In this document: one piece after another, positions 1 to 9,878 of the stretch | Numbering within the stretch: position 1 is the stretch's first letter | How the letters are laid out: the number at the start of each line of letters is the position of its first letter | DNA from: Pseudomonadota bacterium | Lineage (GTDB): Bacteria > Pseudomonadota > Alphaproteobacteria > Micropepsales > Micropepsaceae | Direction of reading: 5' to 3' | DNA: 53,208 bases | NCBI GenBank assembly: GCA_029778105.1 | Contig: JAKOQZ010000063.1 | Coordinates: 1 to 53,208 of the forward strand | Made by a program: the position numbers and the translations under genes | The notes under the pieces: model-generated | Database searches by the model: none | What the model saw: only the letters and a program-made list of their open reading frames with translations | What the model was told of the DNA's origin: nothing

Positions 1-185
1 GATCCCGCATCACTGCGTCAAGGCGCCATGGCTTCCGGGGGTGGGCCGGGACTCCGGCGGCCCGTGGGCGTCACTTCTCTCGTGAAGCCGGCTTCGCGAG
101 CCGCCGTCGACCCTGAGGCACGTATTCGATGCGCGGCGGAGCCCTGCCCTTGCCGGCACGCAGTCGCGCCGCACGAGCGACATAG
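1..185. other. Intergenic stretch at window edge, no gene seen
   Basis: I find no credible coding region here. The only open frame (plus strand from 28) runs through the hairpin at 191-212 into the 3' end of hppA and gives an Arg/Pro-rich peptide of the kind expected from a noncoding frame of GC-rich DNA. The stretch may be the tail of a transcription unit entering from outside the window. Confidence 0.5.
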
Positions 186-216
186 AAAAAGGGCGCGGAT
201 TGCTCCGCGCCCTTTT
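186..216. terminator. Bidirectional intrinsic terminator after hppA
   Basis: A perfect 9-bp stem (191-199 with 204-212) closes a 4-base TTGC loop. It is flanked by AAAAA at 186-190 and TTTT at 213-216, so either transcript ends in a GC stem followed by a U run. It lies 23 bases past the hppA stop codon, where an hppA terminator belongs, and could also stop a plus-strand transcript entering from the left. Confidence 0.85.
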
Positions 217-238
217 CGCCTGTCGGTGATCGCAGGCC

Positions 239-2410
239 TTAGAAGTGGGCCAGCGCGCCCAGCATCAGGAGAGCCACGATGTTGGTGATCTTGATCAGCG
301 GGTTCACGGCCGGGCCGGCCGTGTCCTTGTACGGATCGCCGACGGTGTCGCCGGTGACCGACGACTTGTGGGCTTCCGAACCCTTGAGGTGCTTCACGCC
401 GTCCTTGTCCACGAAACCGTCCTCGAACGACTTCTTGGCATTGTCCCAGGCGCCACCGCCCGAGGTCATCGAGATGGCGACGAAGATGCCGGTGACGATG
501 ACGCCGAGGAGCATCGCGCCCGTGGCCTCAAGCGCAGCCGCCTTGTCGCCCGAGATCCAGAGGACCGCGAAGAACAGAACGATCGGCGAGAGAACCGGGA
601 GCAGCGAGGGAACGATCATTTCCCGGATCGCGGCCTTGGTGAGCATGTCGACCGCGCGGCCGTAGTTCGGCTTGGACGTGCCGGCCATGATGCCCTTGTC
701 CTCGCGGAACTGGCGGCGGACTTCCTCGACCACCGCCTGCGCGGCGCGGCCGACGGCCGTCATCGCCATGCCGCCGAAGAGGTAAGGCAGCAGACCGCCG
801 ATCAGCAGCCCGACCACGACCCACGGGCTCGACAGCGAGAAGGTGAGCGCGCGGATGCCTTCGAAGAAGGACCCGGCCTTCGCCGTGCCGATGAAGTGCT
901 GGATGTCCGAGGTGTAGGCCGCGAACAGGACCAGCGCGCCGAGACCGGCCGAGCCGATCGCGTAGCCCTTGGTGACCGCCTTGGTGGTGTTGCCGACCGC
1001 GTCGAGGGCGTCCGTCGTGTGACGGACTTCCTTGTCGAGACCGGCCATTTCGGCGATGCCGCCCGCATTGTCCGTGACCGGACCGAAGGCGTCGAGCGCG
1101 ACGATCATGCCGGCCAGAGCCAGCATGGTGGCGGTCGCGATCGCGAGACCGAAGAGGCCCGCCATCAGGTAGCAGGAGATCATGCCGCCGACGATCACGA
1201 TGACCGGCAGCGCCGTCGCTTCCATGGAGACCGCGAGGCCCTGGATGACGTTGGTGCCGTGGCCGGTGACCGAGGCCTGCGCGATCGAGACGACCGGGCG
1301 CTTGCCCGTGCCGGTGTAGTACTCGGTGACCATCACGATCAGCGCCGTGACGACGAGGCCGATGATGCCGCAGACGAAGATCGTCGTGCCGGTGAAGGCG
1401 AAGGTTTCGCCGAACGCCTCGTAGCTGATCGCCGCCTTGAAGCCGCCCGGAAGGACGAACGCGATGACAGCGGCCAGCGCGCCGATGGACAGGACGCCCG
1501 TGGCGATGAGGCCCTTGTAGAGGGCGCCCATGATGTTCTTCGACGCGCCGAGGCGCACGAAGAACGTGCCGACAATCGAGGTGAGGATGCAGACGCCGCC
1601 GATGGCGAGCGGCAGCAGCATCATGGGAAGGAGGGTCGTCGGCTGGGCCGCGAAGAAGATGGCGGCCAGCACCATCGTCGCCACGGCGGTCACCGCGTAG
1701 GTTTCGAAGAGGTCCGCGGCCATGCCGGCGCAGTCGCCCACATTGTCGCCCACGTTGTCGGCGATGGTGGCGGGGTTGCGCGGGTCATCTTCGGGAATAC
1801 CCGCTTCGACCTTGCCGACCATATCGCCGCCGACGTCCGCACCCTTGGTGAAGATGCCGCCGCCGAGACGCGCGAAGATCGAGATCAGCGAGGCGCCGAA
1901 GCCGAGGGCGACGAGCGCGTCGATCACCAGGCGGTCGCTGGGCGCGTAGCCGAGCGGGCCGATCAGCACGTAGAAGTAGACGACGACGCCCAGAAGAGCG
2001 AGGCCGGCCACCAGCATGCCGGTGATGGCGCCCGCCTTGAAGGCGGTCGACAGGCCCTGTGCGAGGCCAAGCCGCGAGGCTTCGGTCGTGCGCACGTTGG
2101 CGCGAACCGAAACGATCATGCCGACATAGCCGGCGATGCCCGACAGGATCGCGCCGACCAGGAAGCCGACCGCGACAAGCGGGCCGAAAAGAACGCCGAC
2201 CAGAACGGCGACGACCACGCCGACGAGGCCGATGGTCGTGTACTGGCGGTTCAGGTAGGCGTTGGCGCCTTCCTGAATGGCGGCAGCGATTTCCTGCATG
2301 CGGGCATTGCCCGCGCTCTGGCGAAGGATGGAGCCCGTCGCCCACAGGCCGTAAAGGATCGCGGCGATGCCGCAACCGATCGTGGCCCAAATGACAGTTA
2401 CTGTATCCAC
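239..2410 (-). CDS. hppA: K+-independent membrane proton-pumping pyrophosphatase
   Basis: This 723-residue, many-helix inner-membrane enzyme hydrolyses pyrophosphate and pumps protons. The pyrophosphate-binding loops are intact: [11 protein letters not shown] around residues 192-202, followed by the acidic DNVGDNVGD motif near 218-226. The subtype marker GNTTKAVT (473-480) carries Lys477 and Thr480, the pair known from K+-independent H+-PPases; K+-dependent forms have Ala at the Lys position. The start is a GTG, with GAGAGG about six bases upstream. It is a single-gene unit ending in the terminator at 186-216. An equally long open frame exists on the opposite strand but is a codon-bias shadow. 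Confidence 0.97.
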   Translation of the reverse strand: MDTVTVIWATIGCGIAAILYGLWATGSILRQSAGNARMQEIAAAIQEGANAYLNRQYTTIGLVGVVVAVLVGVLFGPLVAVGFLVGAILSGIAGYVGMIVSVRANVRTTEASRLGLAQGLSTAFKAGAITGMLVAGLALLGVVVYFYVLIGPLGYAPSDRLVIDALVALGFGASLISIFARLGGGIFTKGADVGGDMVGKVEAGIPEDDPRNPATIADNVGDNVGDCAGMAADLFETYAVTAVATMVLAAIFFAAQPTTLLPMMLLPLAIGGVCILTSIVGTFFVRLGASKNIMGALYKGLIATGVLSIGALAAVIAFVLPGGFKAAISYEAFGETFAFTGTTIFVCGIIGLVVTALIVMVTEYYTGTGKRPVVSIAQASVTGHGTNVIQGLAVSMEATALPVIVIVGGMISCYLMAGLFGLAIATATMLALAGMIVALDAFGPVTDNAGGIAEMAGLDKEVRHTTDALDAVGNTTKAVTKGYAIGSAGLGALVLFAAYTSDIQHFIGTAKAGSFFEGIRALTFSLSSPWVVVGLLIGGLLPYLFGGMAMTAVGRAAQAVVEEVRRQFREDKGIMAGTSKPNYGRAVDMLTKAAIREMIVPSLLPVLSPIVLFFAVLWISGDKAAALEATGAMLLGVIVTGIFVAISMTSGGGAWDNAKKSFEDGFVDKDGVKHLKGSEAHKSSVTGDTVGDPYKDTAGPAVNPLIKITNIVALLMLGALAHF

Positions 2411-2533
2411 GGATGACCTCTCGATGATTGTCGAAGGTCGGACTTGGCCGGTGGCGGGCGCGTTCGCGCCGTTAGTGCCGCTTCCATCCGAGCAACAGCG
2501 GCAAAGTCTCCCCCCGGCCGACTAGCCGGTCCC

Positions 2534-2549
2534 CCCGCTGCGAAGCGGG
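2534..2549. other. Hairpin between the thiL operon and hppA
   Basis: CCCGCT (2534-2539) pairs with AGCGGG (2544-2549) around a GCGA loop, between the end of the minus-strand FliL-like gene and the hppA start. No U run follows on the minus strand, so it is at best a weak or Rho-assisted terminator. The rest of 2411-2590 must hold the hppA promoter, but I cannot place one with confidence. Confidence 0.3.
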
Positions 2550-2590
2550 CGGCTTATGCCATTGAGGCGGACTTAAGGCAATGCGGCCGC

Positions 2591-3088
2591 TTAATGCGCC
2601 GGCGCTGCGTCCGGCGCGGCGGGCTCGGGGTCTTGCGGCGGTTCCGACGCGGCTGCCGCAGCGTTAAGCGCCGGATCGTCGGTCTGAATCGTGTCGCGGA
2701 ACTTCAGCGATTTGAACGAGCCCTCGCCGATCGTTGCATTGGCGATGGCCAGAAGCCTGGTTTTCAGCCCCTCGCCGTCGATCTCCTCGGGATTGCCGTT
2801 GAGGGCGATCGAGGCACGGTGCAGCTCGCGCAGCATGGCGTCCATAATGTAGGGCACCTTGTTGCGCGCGATTTCGACCGTGGCCGAGTCCTTGGCGTCG
2901 AGCATCACCCGCATATAGGCGTAGTGATAGAGGCGATCGTTCACCGTGACCGGCGCGACCAGCATGGGCAGTTCTACGGTCGTATCCTCGCCGCCGAGCG
3001 AAGCCCCGGAAGGCTTTTTCTCGCCGCCCGAGGCGAAGGCCGGAGCGACGGCGAGGGCTGCGGCGAGCAGGATCGAAGCGAAGCGCAT
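2591..3088 (-). CDS. Secreted FliL-like hypothetical protein
   Basis: This is a 165-residue protein with a typical signal peptide (MRFASILLAAALAVAPAFAS), so it is probably periplasmic. After a Gly/Lys-rich linker, residues about 35-130 resemble the FliL-type domain: a strand-rich segment, then 'YAYMRVMLDAKDS', then a long amphipathic helix. The last 25 residues are Ala/Pro-rich and look disordered. Unlike true FliL it has a cleavable-looking signal and no flagellar genes beside it; motB, 17 kb away, is the only flagellar gene in the window. It lies 35 bases after thiL and is probably the last gene of that operon. The FliL relation is an inference from pattern, and the function is unknown. Confidence 0.7.
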   Translation of the reverse strand: MRFASILLAAALAVAPAFASGGEKKPSGASLGGEDTTVELPMLVAPVTVNDRLYHYAYMRVMLDAKDSATVEIARNKVPYIMDAMLRELHRASIALNGNPEEIDGEGLKTRLLAIANATIGEGSFKSLKFRDTIQTDDPALNAAAAASEPPQDPEPAAPDAAPAH

Positions 3089-3123
3089 GCGCCGAACCTA
3101 AGCCGTGGCGGCTTAAGCCGGGG

Positions 3124-4104
3124 TTATCGGGCGAAGTGGTCGTAGCCGCCGGCCGCAGGCTCGGCGAAGGCGCCATCGGGCAGTCGGACGGCGACGCCCT
3201 GCCCCTTTTCCACATGGCCGATGATCGTCACCGGCGTGCGCGCAGCGCGTGCCGCATTTTTCAGCGCAGCCAGTCGCTTGAGCGGGATTGTGAAAGCGAT
3301 TTCGTAGTCGTCCCCGGCACCGGCCAGGCGGTTCGGCAGATTGGGATCGGTCCGCGCCAGGACACGCGCAGCCGGCGACAGAGGAACCGCCTGCAGGTCG
3401 ATGACCGCCCGCAGACCGGACTGTTCGGCCAGATGGCCGACGTCCTGAACGAGACCGTCGGAAACGTCGAGCGCGGCCGTCGCGATGCCCCTCAAGGCGG
3501 GGCCGAGGCGGGTGCGGGGCTGGGGCAGACGGTAGCGCGCGCTGAGGAAGCTGCGCTGGGCGGGGGCGAGGCCGGGATGGGGCGACAGGATCTCCGTCAG
3601 GCCGAGATGGCCGTCGCCGATGGTCCCCGTCACGCAGAGAATGTCGCCCGGCCTGGCCCCCGAGCGGCGGAGCATGCCCTTCCCGGGCACGTCGCCGAAC
3701 ATGGTGACGCCGAACGTTGCGGGGCCGGGCGTCGCGACCGTGTCGCCGCCGAGCAGAGAGAGGCCGAACCGCTTCTGATCGGCCTTGAGGCCTCGCGCGA
3801 AGGCGGCGATCCAGCGGTCATTTACGTCGCGCGGAAAGGCGCACGTCATCAGATAGGCGCGCGGGGTCGCGCCCTTGGCCGCCAGATCGGAGAGGTTCAC
3901 GCGCAGCAGTTTGCGGGCGATCATGTCCGGCGGGTCGTCGGGAAGAAAATGCACGCCCTCCACGATCGCGTCGGCCGTGAGGACGAGCGCCCTGCCCTTG
4001 GCCGGCACGAACAGCGCCGCATCGTCCTTGAGGCCGAAGGCGAGCGGCGCGCCTTCGGCGAGCGGTGCGAAATGGCGGGCGATGATGTCGAATTCGCCCG
4101 GCAT
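3124..4104 (-). CDS. thiL: Thiamine-monophosphate kinase
   Basis: The product phosphorylates thiamine monophosphate to thiamine pyrophosphate, the last step of the thiamine pathway. The 326-residue protein shows the AIR-synthase/ThiL fold markers: 'GLKDDAAL' and 'LTADAIVEGVHF' near the N terminus, the 'LAAKGATP' segment, 'GLSLLGGDTV' (Mg/ATP-binding Asp), 'GTIGDG', and 'DVSDGL' in the C-terminal half. It begins four bases after the nusB stop codon, the nusB-thiL coupling common in proteobacteria. Length and domain order are normal. Confidence 0.96.
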   Translation of the reverse strand: MPGEFDIIARHFAPLAEGAPLAFGLKDDAALFVPAKGRALVLTADAIVEGVHFLPDDPPDMIARKLLRVNLSDLAAKGATPRAYLMTCAFPRDVNDRWIAAFARGLKADQKRFGLSLLGGDTVATPGPATFGVTMFGDVPGKGMLRRSGARPGDILCVTGTIGDGHLGLTEILSPHPGLAPAQRSFLSARYRLPQPRTRLGPALRGIATAALDVSDGLVQDVGHLAEQSGLRAVIDLQAVPLSPAARVLARTDPNLPNRLAGAGDDYEIAFTIPLKRLAALKNAARAARTPVTIIGHVEKGQGVAVRLPDGAFAEPAAGGYDHFAR

Positions 4105-4108
4105 CCGG

Positions 4109-4591
4109 CTAAGCGGCCGGAATGCCGAATTCGGTCGGGCGCGTCTTGCGGGCGAGCCCGTTCAGCACACCGTTCGCGAAGCCGACCTCGGTGTCGCCGA
4201 AAAACGCGTCGGCGACGCGGACATATTCATCGAGAATGACGCGGGCCGGAACATCTTCCCGGGCGATGATCTCAAAGGCCGCAGCCCGCAGCAGAGCGCG
4301 GAGCGTCGAGTCGATGCGTTCGAGCGTCCAGCCGGGATTGAGCGAGCCGGCGAGCGCCTTGTCGATTTCGACCTGACGGGCGACCACGCCTTCGACGATG
4401 TCGGCGAAAAGCGCCTCGTCGGCTTCGGCGAGCATTTCGGCTTCGCCGGAGTCCCGTTCAAAGCCGAGGCGATGGCTGCGGAATTCGCTGACCACGTCGC
4501 CCGCGTCCTCGCCGGCCATCTCCATCTGATAGAGGGCCTGCGCGGCGGCGAGACGGGCGCGGCTGCGTTCGGCGTGCGGCTTTTTGCTCAT
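4109..4591 (-). CDS. nusB: Transcription antitermination factor NusB
   Basis: NusB binds boxA RNA together with NusE (ribosomal protein S10) and supports antitermination of rRNA operons. The 160-residue all-helical protein has the N-terminal '[18 protein letters not shown]' helix and the C-terminal signature with '[18 protein letters not shown]', '[17 protein letters not shown]' and '[11 protein letters not shown]'. Its ATG overlaps the ribH stop codon by four bases, so it is translationally coupled to riboflavin synthesis. The ribH-nusB-thiL order is widespread. Confidence 0.97.
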   Translation of the reverse strand: MSKKPHAERSRARLAAAQALYQMEMAGEDAGDVVSEFRSHRLGFERDSGEAEMLAEADEALFADIVEGVVARQVEIDKALAGSLNPGWTLERIDSTLRALLRAAAFEIIAREDVPARVILDEYVRVADAFFGDTEVGFANGVLNGLARKTRPTEFGIPAA

Positions 4592-5046
4592 GCGTCGACG
4601 CCGAGCTTCTTGCGCCAGGCGATCATCGACAGCGCGGCCGCCGCGGCGCCGCCGCCCTTGTCCAGCTTTTCAGCGCTGGCGCGTTCCCAGGCCTGATCTT
4701 CATCTTCGACCGTGAGAATGCCGTTGCCGATGGCGATACCCTGAAGCGTCAGGTCCATGATGCCGCGCGCCGACTGTTCGGAGACGATCTCGTAATGCGT
4801 CGTCTCGCCGCGAATGACGCAGCCGAGCGCGACATAGCCGTCGAACGGCTTGGCGATGACGCCCTCGTCGCTGGCTTCGACCGCCATACGGATGGCGTAG
4901 GGAATTTCGAGCGCGCCGGGAACGGTGACGCGTTCGTGCGTGGCGCCGGCGGTGCCCAGCGCGAGCTTTGCGCCTTCATACAGCGCGTCGGAGATATCTT
5001 CGTAGAATCTGGCTTCCACGATGAGCAGATGAGGTCGCGTCGCCAT
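4588..5046 (-). CDS. ribH: 6,7-dimethyl-8-ribityllumazine synthase
   Basis: This enzyme condenses 5-amino-6-ribitylaminouracil with the C4 phosphate made by RibB to give lumazine, the penultimate step to riboflavin. The 152-residue protein has '[11 protein letters not shown]' (substrate-binding loop), '[19 protein letters not shown]' with the catalytic His, and '[19 protein letters not shown]'. The start codon shares one base with the ribBX stop and its own end overlaps nusB by four bases. Confidence 0.97.
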   Translation of the reverse strand: MATRPHLLIVEARFYEDISDALYEGAKLALGTAGATHERVTVPGALEIPYAIRMAVEASDEGVIAKPFDGYVALGCVIRGETTHYEIVSEQSARGIMDLTLQGIAIGNGILTVEDEDQAWERASAEKLDKGGGAAAAALSMIAWRKKLGVDA

Positions 5047-6164
5047 CAGGCGGCTCCTTCCGTCGGGATTGTCCGCTGGCCGACCAGGTTGAGCCCATAG
5101 CCGTCGAGGCCGATGAGCTTTTTGACCGGCGAGCGTGTGAGAATGGTCATGTCCTTGACGCCGAGATCGACCAGGATCTGGGCGCCGACGCCGTATTCCT
5201 TGAGCATGTTGGACATGCGTTCTTCGGGATCGCGCGTCAGCACGTCGGTGATCGAGGTGTCTTTCGTGTCGCGGATGAGCACGATGACGCCCCTGCCCTC
5301 GCGTGAAATCTCGCGCATCGACTGACGCAGCAGATCGTTGCGGCCGGACTTCGCGCCGAGCAGATCGTCCATCGCGTTGATAGCGTGCATGCGCACCAGA
5401 ACCGGACCAGGCTGCGAAAGATCGCCCTTCACCAGCGCGACGTGCTCGGCGTATTCGACCTTGTTCACGTAGACGATGAGCTTGAAGGCGCCGCCATATT
5501 CGCTCTCGAACTCCTGCTCGATCCGGCGTTCGATCAGGTGATCGTATTTCCGGCGATAGGCGATGAGATCGGCGATGGTGCCGACCTTCAGGCCGTGATG
5601 CTGAGCGAACTTCACGAGATCCGGCAGGCGGGCCATCGTGCCGTCGTCATTCATGATCTCGCAGATGACGCCGGCCGGATAGAGGCCGGCGAGCCGCGCG
5701 ATATCGACCGAGGCTTCGGTGTGGCCGGTACGGACAAGAACGCCGCCCGGCCGCGCGACGAGCGGAAACACATGGCCGGGCGAGACGATATCGTCGGCGC
5801 CCTTGGTCGCGTCGATGGCGACCGAGATCGTGTGCGCGCGATCATGCGCGGAGATGCCGGTGGAGATGCCTTCCTTGGCCTCGATGGAGACGGTGAAGGC
5901 CGTGCCGTGGACCGTGCGGTTGTTGACCGTCATCGGCGGCAGCCGCAGCTGCTCTGCCCGGTCCGTGTTCAGCGTGAGGCAGATCAGGCCGCGACCGAAA
6001 CGCGCCATGAAATTCACGGCGGCGGGCGTCGCCATCTGGGCGGGAATGACGAGGTCGCCTTCGTTCTCGCGGTCTTCGGCGTCGACGAGAATGAACATGC
6101 GCCCGTTCCGCGCATCCTCGATCACGTCCTCGATGGATGAGATGTAGTCGGTGTACTCGCTCAT
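5046..6164 (-). CDS. ribB: DHBP synthase with degenerate GTP-cyclohydrolase-like tail (RibBX type)
   Basis: Residues 1-205 form a complete 3,4-dihydroxy-2-butanone-4-phosphate synthase: the acidic 'DRENEGD' loop (31-37), '[21 protein letters not shown]' region (130-150) and '[11 protein letters not shown]' (165-175). Residues about 207-372 align with GTP cyclohydrolase II, but the zinc-binding cysteine cluster is gone. Where RibA has SECLTGD and RCDCG this protein reads HAINAMDDL and AKSGRNDL (260-278), and there is no cysteine after residue 168. The tail should therefore lack cyclohydrolase activity, as in the RibBX variant known from Proteobacteria, and a separate ribA is predicted elsewhere. 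It lies inside the riboflavin operon between ribE and ribH. Confidence 0.93.
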   Translation of the reverse strand: MSEYTDYISSIEDVIEDARNGRMFILVDAEDRENEGDLVIPAQMATPAAVNFMARFGRGLICLTLNTDRAEQLRLPPMTVNNRTVHGTAFTVSIEAKEGISTGISAHDRAHTISVAIDATKGADDIVSPGHVFPLVARPGGVLVRTGHTEASVDIARLAGLYPAGVICEIMNDDGTMARLPDLVKFAQHHGLKVGTIADLIAYRRKYDHLIERRIEQEFESEYGGAFKLIVYVNKVEYAEHVALVKGDLSQPGPVLVRMHAINAMDDLLGAKSGRNDLLRQSMREISREGRGVIVLIRDTKDTSITDVLTRDPEERMSNMLKEYGVGAQILVDLGVKDMTILTRSPVKKLIGLDGYGLNLVGQRTIPTEGAA

Positions 6165-6176
6165 GACGCCCGCGCC

Positions 6177-6776
6177 TTAGTTGGCTGTTCTGATGCGCTC
6201 CACGTAGCGCGCCAGCGCGTCGATCTCCAGATTAATACGCTGACCCTGCGTCATGGCGCCGAACGTCGTGTGGCTGAAGGTATGGGGGATGATGTTGACG
6301 CCGAACGTCGTTCCCTCGACCTCGTTCACCGTAAGCGATACGCCGTCGATGCAGATCGAGCCCTTGGGCGCGATGTAGCGCATCAGTTCGGCGGGGGCTT
6401 CGAAGCTGAAGCGCCAGGATTGCCCCTCCGGCGTGATCGACAGAACCGAGCCCACGCCGTCGACATGCCCCGAAACGATATGGCCGCCCAGTTCGTCGCC
6501 CACGCGCAGGGCACGCTCCAGATTGACCGGGGCGCCGACCGTCCAGTCCGCGATGGTCGTCTTGGACAGGGTTTCGGCGGATGCCTCGACGGCGAACCAG
6601 CCCTGCCCGTTCGTCACCCCGCGACGGATCACCGTCAGGCAGGGGCCGGAACAGGCGATGGACGCGCCGATGTCGATGCGGGCGACGTCATAGGCCGTGT
6701 CGATCTCGATCAGCGTATCGCCGGGCTTCGAGATCGAGCGCACGCGCCCCTTGTCGGTGATGATGCCGGTGAACAT
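6177..6776 (-). CDS. ribE: Riboflavin synthase alpha chain
   Basis: The product dismutates two lumazine molecules into riboflavin and a pyrimidine that is recycled. The 199-residue protein has the two expected lumazine-binding barrels: one from 'MFTGIITDKG' and a second with 'GGHIVSGHVDGVG' around residues 100-115. The frame is open about 50 codons further upstream, but that part overlaps ribD and is Arg-rich. MFTGII at 6776 is the universal family start and leaves a 10-base gap after ribD. The gene is also called ribC in some species. Confidence 0.96.
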   Translation of the reverse strand: MFTGIITDKGRVRSISKPGDTLIEIDTAYDVARIDIGASIACSGPCLTVIRRGVTNGQGWFAVEASAETLSKTTIADWTVGAPVNLERALRVGDELGGHIVSGHVDGVGSVLSITPEGQSWRFSFEAPAELMRYIAPKGSICIDGVSLTVNEVEGTTFGVNIIPHTFSHTTFGAMTQGQRINLEIDALARYVERIRTAN

Positions 6777-6786
6777 GTGAATGCCT

Positions 6787-7917
6787 CTAGTCCAGCGCGG
6801 TCCAGCTTTCCAGCACATCCGCACCGACACGGCCGATATGGGCGAGCGCGAAGCGCGGCGCAACGTCGGGCCCCTCGACGCCCATCGCCGCGATCGCCGG
6901 CAGGCCGTCGCCGCCCATGACGGTGCCGGCACGGAAGGCGTGAATGGCGTCGATCAGGCCGGCGCGGATCATCGCGCCGGCGATCCGGCCGCCGCCCTCG
7001 ACAAGAACACGGGTAAGCCCGCGCGCGCCGAGCTCGCGCGCGGCGACCAGGAGATCAAGCTCGCCTGTCGGCAGCAGCGGAACCTCGATGATCTCGGCGC
7101 CCAGATCCCTGAACGCCGCCGCACGCGCCTTGTCGGCATCGGGCCGGGCGAGAATCCAGAGCGGCTGACGGCGCGCGCTTCGCGCCAGTTTCGAGGTCAG
7201 GGGCAGGCGCAGGCGCGCATCGGCGAGGATGCGCACCGGCTGTCGCGCGGACAGTCCGGGAAGGCGGACGTCGAGCTGGGGATCGTCGGCGATGGCCGTG
7301 CCGATGCCGCAGAGAATGGCGTCGGCTTCTGCGCGCATCAGATGCGCGCGCGCGCGCGCCGCTTCGCCGGTGATCCATTTGCTGGCGCCGTTATGCGCGG
7401 CGATGCGGCCATCGAGCGTCATCGCTGTCTTCAGCTCGAAATAGGGCCGGCCCTTGAGCACGCGGGTCAGAAATCCGGCAGTTACCTCAACCGCCTCAGC
7501 CCGCCGCACGCCTACCGTCACGGCTATGCCCGCCTCGCGCAGACGCGCAAGGCCCTGCCCCGCCGTGCGGGGATCGGGATCTTCGATGGCGACAACGGTG
7601 CGCGCGAGACCGGCGGCCACCAATGCGTCGGCGCAGGGCGGCGTTTTCCCCATATGGGCGCAGGGTTCGAGCGTGACATAGGCAGTACCGCCCAAGGCGC
7701 GCGAACCGGCCTGCGCCAGCGCCTGCGTTTCGGCATGCGGTCTGCCGCCGTCGGCCGTTCGCGCACGGCCCACGACGCGGCCGTCCGCATCCACGATGAC
7801 GCAACCGACCGACGGATTGGGCCAGGTCAGTCCGAGGCCGCGCCGGGCGAGCGCCAGCGCCGAGCCCATATGCGCGGCGTCACTTGTCGCGCTGGCCGTC
7901 ATCGCCGGCACGTCCAT
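6787..7917 (-). CDS. ribD: Bifunctional pyrimidine deaminase/reductase
   Basis: RibD carries out the second and third steps of riboflavin synthesis. The N-terminal deaminase has its zinc site in 'HAETQAL' and '[11 protein letters not shown]' (about residues 69-95). The C-terminal NADPH-dependent reductase starts near '[12 protein letters not shown]' and contains '[12 protein letters not shown]'-like nucleotide-binding sequence. The start is uncertain: the longest frame begins at 7917 and overlaps nrdR by 38 bases; ATGs at 7902 and 7869 are alternatives, the last just after nrdR ends. Confidence 0.95.
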   Translation of the reverse strand: MDVPAMTASATSDAAHMGSALALARRGLGLTWPNPSVGCVIVDADGRVVGRARTADGGRPHAETQALAQAGSRALGGTAYVTLEPCAHMGKTPPCADALVAAGLARTVVAIEDPDPRTAGQGLARLREAGIAVTVGVRRAEAVEVTAGFLTRVLKGRPYFELKTAMTLDGRIAAHNGASKWITGEAARARAHLMRAEADAILCGIGTAIADDPQLDVRLPGLSARQPVRILADARLRLPLTSKLARSARRQPLWILARPDADKARAAAFRDLGAEIIEVPLLPTGELDLLVAARELGARGLTRVLVEGGGRIAGAMIRAGLIDAIHAFRAGTVMGGDGLPAIAAMGVEGPDVAPRFALAHIGRVGADVLESWTALD

Positions 7918-8359
7918 ACTGCTGGTCGACGAATTTCTCGAAGTCGTTCACTTCGCGGAAATTGCGGTAGACGGACGCGAAGCGCACATAAGCCACGGGA
8001 TCGAGCGTCTTCAGACCTTCCATCACCAGAGCGCCGATCTGCTTGGAGTCGATGTCGGTTTCGCCCATGCTTTCCAGACGCCGCACGATGCCGCTGACCA
8101 GCCGTTCCACGCGTTCGGATTCGACCGGGCGCTTGCGCACGGCCTTTTCAATGGAGCGGTAGAGCTTGTCGCGGTCGAACGCCTCGCGCCGCCCCTGCTT
8201 CTTCAGCACGGTCAGCTCGCGAAGCTGCACGCGCTCGAATGTCGTGAAGCGCGCGTTGCAGTTCGGGCAGAGCCGGCGGCGGCGAATGGCCGAATTGTCC
8301 TCGGTCGGGCGCGAGTCCTTGACCTGGGTTTCGTCGCTTCCGCAGAAGGGGCAGCGCAT
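7880..8359 (-). CDS. nrdR: Transcriptional repressor NrdR
   Basis: NrdR senses ATP/dATP and represses ribonucleotide reductase operons. The 159-residue protein opens with the zinc ribbon '[11 protein letters not shown]' and '[11 protein letters not shown]', followed by the ATP-cone domain from about residue 47 ('[22 protein letters not shown]'). It sits nine bases after glyA and overlaps the start of ribD. The glyA-nrdR-rib order is conserved in many alphaproteobacteria. Regulatory targets (NrdR boxes) would be at nrd genes outside the window. Confidence 0.97.
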   Translation of the reverse strand: MRCPFCGSDETQVKDSRPTEDNSAIRRRRLCPNCNARFTTFERVQLRELTVLKKQGRREAFDRDKLYRSIEKAVRKRPVESERVERLVSGIVRRLESMGETDIDSKQIGALVMEGLKTLDPVAYVRFASVYRNFREVNDFEKFVDQQYGRAGDDGQRDK

Positions 8360-8368
8360 GCGGGGCCT

Positions 8369-9673
8369 TTAATAGATCGGGAAGCGCGCACAAAGATCGA
8401 GCGCACGGGCTTTCACCCGCTCCTCGACCAGCGTGTTGCCGTCCGGGCTGTTGGCGTTGAGGCCGTCGAGGACTTCGACGATCATCTCGCCGATCTGCTG
8501 GAACTCCGCGACGCCGAAACCGCGCGTGGTGCCGGCGGGCGAGCCGAGCCGGATGCCGGAGGTGAGCGCAGGCTTTTCCGGATCGAACGGAATGCCGTTC
8601 TTGTTCGCAGTGATGTGAGCGCGCTCAAGCGCGTGCTCCGCAACCTTGCCCGTCACCTTCTTGGGACGCAGATCGACCAGCAGCACGTGCGTGTCGGTGC
8701 CGCCCGAGATGATGTCGAGCCCGCCCGTCTTGAGCGTCGCGGCCAGAGCCTTGGCGTTCTCGACCACGTTTTTCGCATAGATCTTGAACTCGGGCTGCAA
8801 CGCCTCGCCGAAGGCGACCGCCTTGGCGGCGATGACATGCATCAGCGGGCCGCCCTGCAGCCCCGGGAAGACGGCCGAATTGATCTTCTTGGCCAGCTCC
8901 TCGTCATTGGTGAGGATCATGCCGCCGCGGGGGCCGCGCAGCGTCTTGTGCGTGGTGGTGGTGACGATATGGGCGTGGTCCAGCGGATTGGCATGCACGC
9001 CGCCTGCCACGAGACCGGCGAAATGGGCCATATCGACCATGAACTTGGCGCCGACCGAATCCGCGATGGCGCGGAAGCGGGCGAAGTCGATGGCGCGCGG
9101 ATAGGCCGAGCCGCCGGCGATGATGAGCTTGGGCTTGTTTTCTTCGGCGAGGCGCTGGACCTCATCGTAGTCGATGCGGTGGTCGTCGGGCCTGACGCCA
9201 TAAGGCACCGGCTTGAACCACTTGCCCGACATGTTGGCCGGCGAGCCGTGCGTCAGATGGCCGCCCGCCGCCAGATTGAGGCCCATATAGGCGTCGCCCG
9301 GCTGCATGAGCGCCAGGAAGACGGACTGGTTGGCCTGCGCGCCGGAATGGGGCTGCACGTTGGCGAATCTGGCGTTGAAGAGACGGCACGCCCGCTCGAT
9401 CGCCAGGCTTTCCGCAATGTCCACGAACTCGCAGCCGCCGTAGTAGCGGCGCCCGGGATAACCTTCGGCGTATTTGTTGGTCAGGACTGAGCCCTGGGCC
9501 TCAAGTACCGCTCGCGAAACGATATTCTCCGATGCGATGAGCTCGATCTGGTCCTGCTGGCGACCCAGTTCCTTGCTGATCGCCGCAAAAAGCTCCGCAT
9601 CTCCCGACGCGAGATCGCGAGTGAAAAACGGCGATTGAGAAGCCGCGTGGCTTCTGGCGCTGGTGGCGGTCAT
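8369..9673 (-). CDS. glyA: Serine hydroxymethyltransferase
   Basis: GlyA interconverts serine and glycine with tetrahydrofolate and is the main source of one-carbon units. The 434-residue protein has '[10 protein letters not shown]', the '[15 protein letters not shown]' substrate loop (66-80), '[10 protein letters not shown]' and the PLP lysine K243 in '[14 protein letters not shown]'. It appears to be the first gene of the minus-strand nrdR-rib-nusB-thiL operon. A possible -10 (TATAAG, minus strand 9709-9704) lies about 30 bases before the ATG, without a good -35. Confidence 0.98.
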   Translation of the reverse strand: MTATSARSHAASQSPFFTRDLASGDAELFAAISKELGRQQDQIELIASENIVSRAVLEAQGSVLTNKYAEGYPGRRYYGGCEFVDIAESLAIERACRLFNARFANVQPHSGAQANQSVFLALMQPGDAYMGLNLAAGGHLTHGSPANMSGKWFKPVPYGVRPDDHRIDYDEVQRLAEENKPKLIIAGGSAYPRAIDFARFRAIADSVGAKFMVDMAHFAGLVAGGVHANPLDHAHIVTTTTHKTLRGPRGGMILTNDEELAKKINSAVFPGLQGGPLMHVIAAKAVAFGEALQPEFKIYAKNVVENAKALAATLKTGGLDIISGGTDTHVLLVDLRPKKVTGKVAEHALERAHITANKNGIPFDPEKPALTSGIRLGSPAGTTRGFGVAEFQQIGEMIVEVLDGLNANSPDGNTLVEERVKARALDLCARFPIY

Positions 9674-9818
9674 GGGCGTCCCCGGTACAATTCTGGCGGC
9701 GTGCTTATAGCCCAGCCCAGACGGCGATGCACCATATCTGGTAGCCAGTCAGCGCGTACAAATAGTTCCCCGAATTTTCTTTCCCGGAGGCCAGTTATGC
9801 TTGGCAGACAGCTTCATA

Positions 9819-9847
9819 TTGCAGTGCGACAACATGTAGCATAAAAT
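9819..9847 (+). promoter_or_regulatory. Candidate sigma-70 promoter of mucR
   Basis: TTGCAG (9819-9824) and TAAAAT (9842-9847) are separated by 17 bases, 32 bases before the mucR ATG. The -10 is good, the -35 is weak. The surrounding 9790-9870 is distinctly AT-rich with many T-A steps, the kind of DNA that MucR/Ros proteins bind, so autoregulation is plausible (inference). Confidence 0.45.
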
Positions 9848-9878
9848 ATTCCCACATTTTCCGAAGGATAGAGTCGCG

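Noticed and set aside
28-288. Short plus-strand frame at the left edge
   Set aside because: It crosses the bidirectional terminator and the hppA 3' end and has no domain or ribosome-binding site.
245-2416. Full-length open frame antisense to hppA (723 codons), and similar long antisense frames over the alkyl sulfatase (35893-37416), phr (43341-45140) and parC/recO (23033-25702)
   Set aside because: In GC-rich DNA the antisense frame of a real gene often lacks stops. The translated products are Arg/Gly/Asp-rich with no recognisable motifs, while the sense frames encode complete known enzymes.
2534-2549. Strong intrinsic terminator for the thiL operon
   Set aside because: The stem is only 6 bp and lacks a U run in the needed direction; kept only as a weak hairpin.
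9674-9878. Possible riboswitch (FMN or glycine) before the glyA-rib operon
   Set aside because: No conserved riboswitch core is visible, and the strand-specific leader before glyA appears short.
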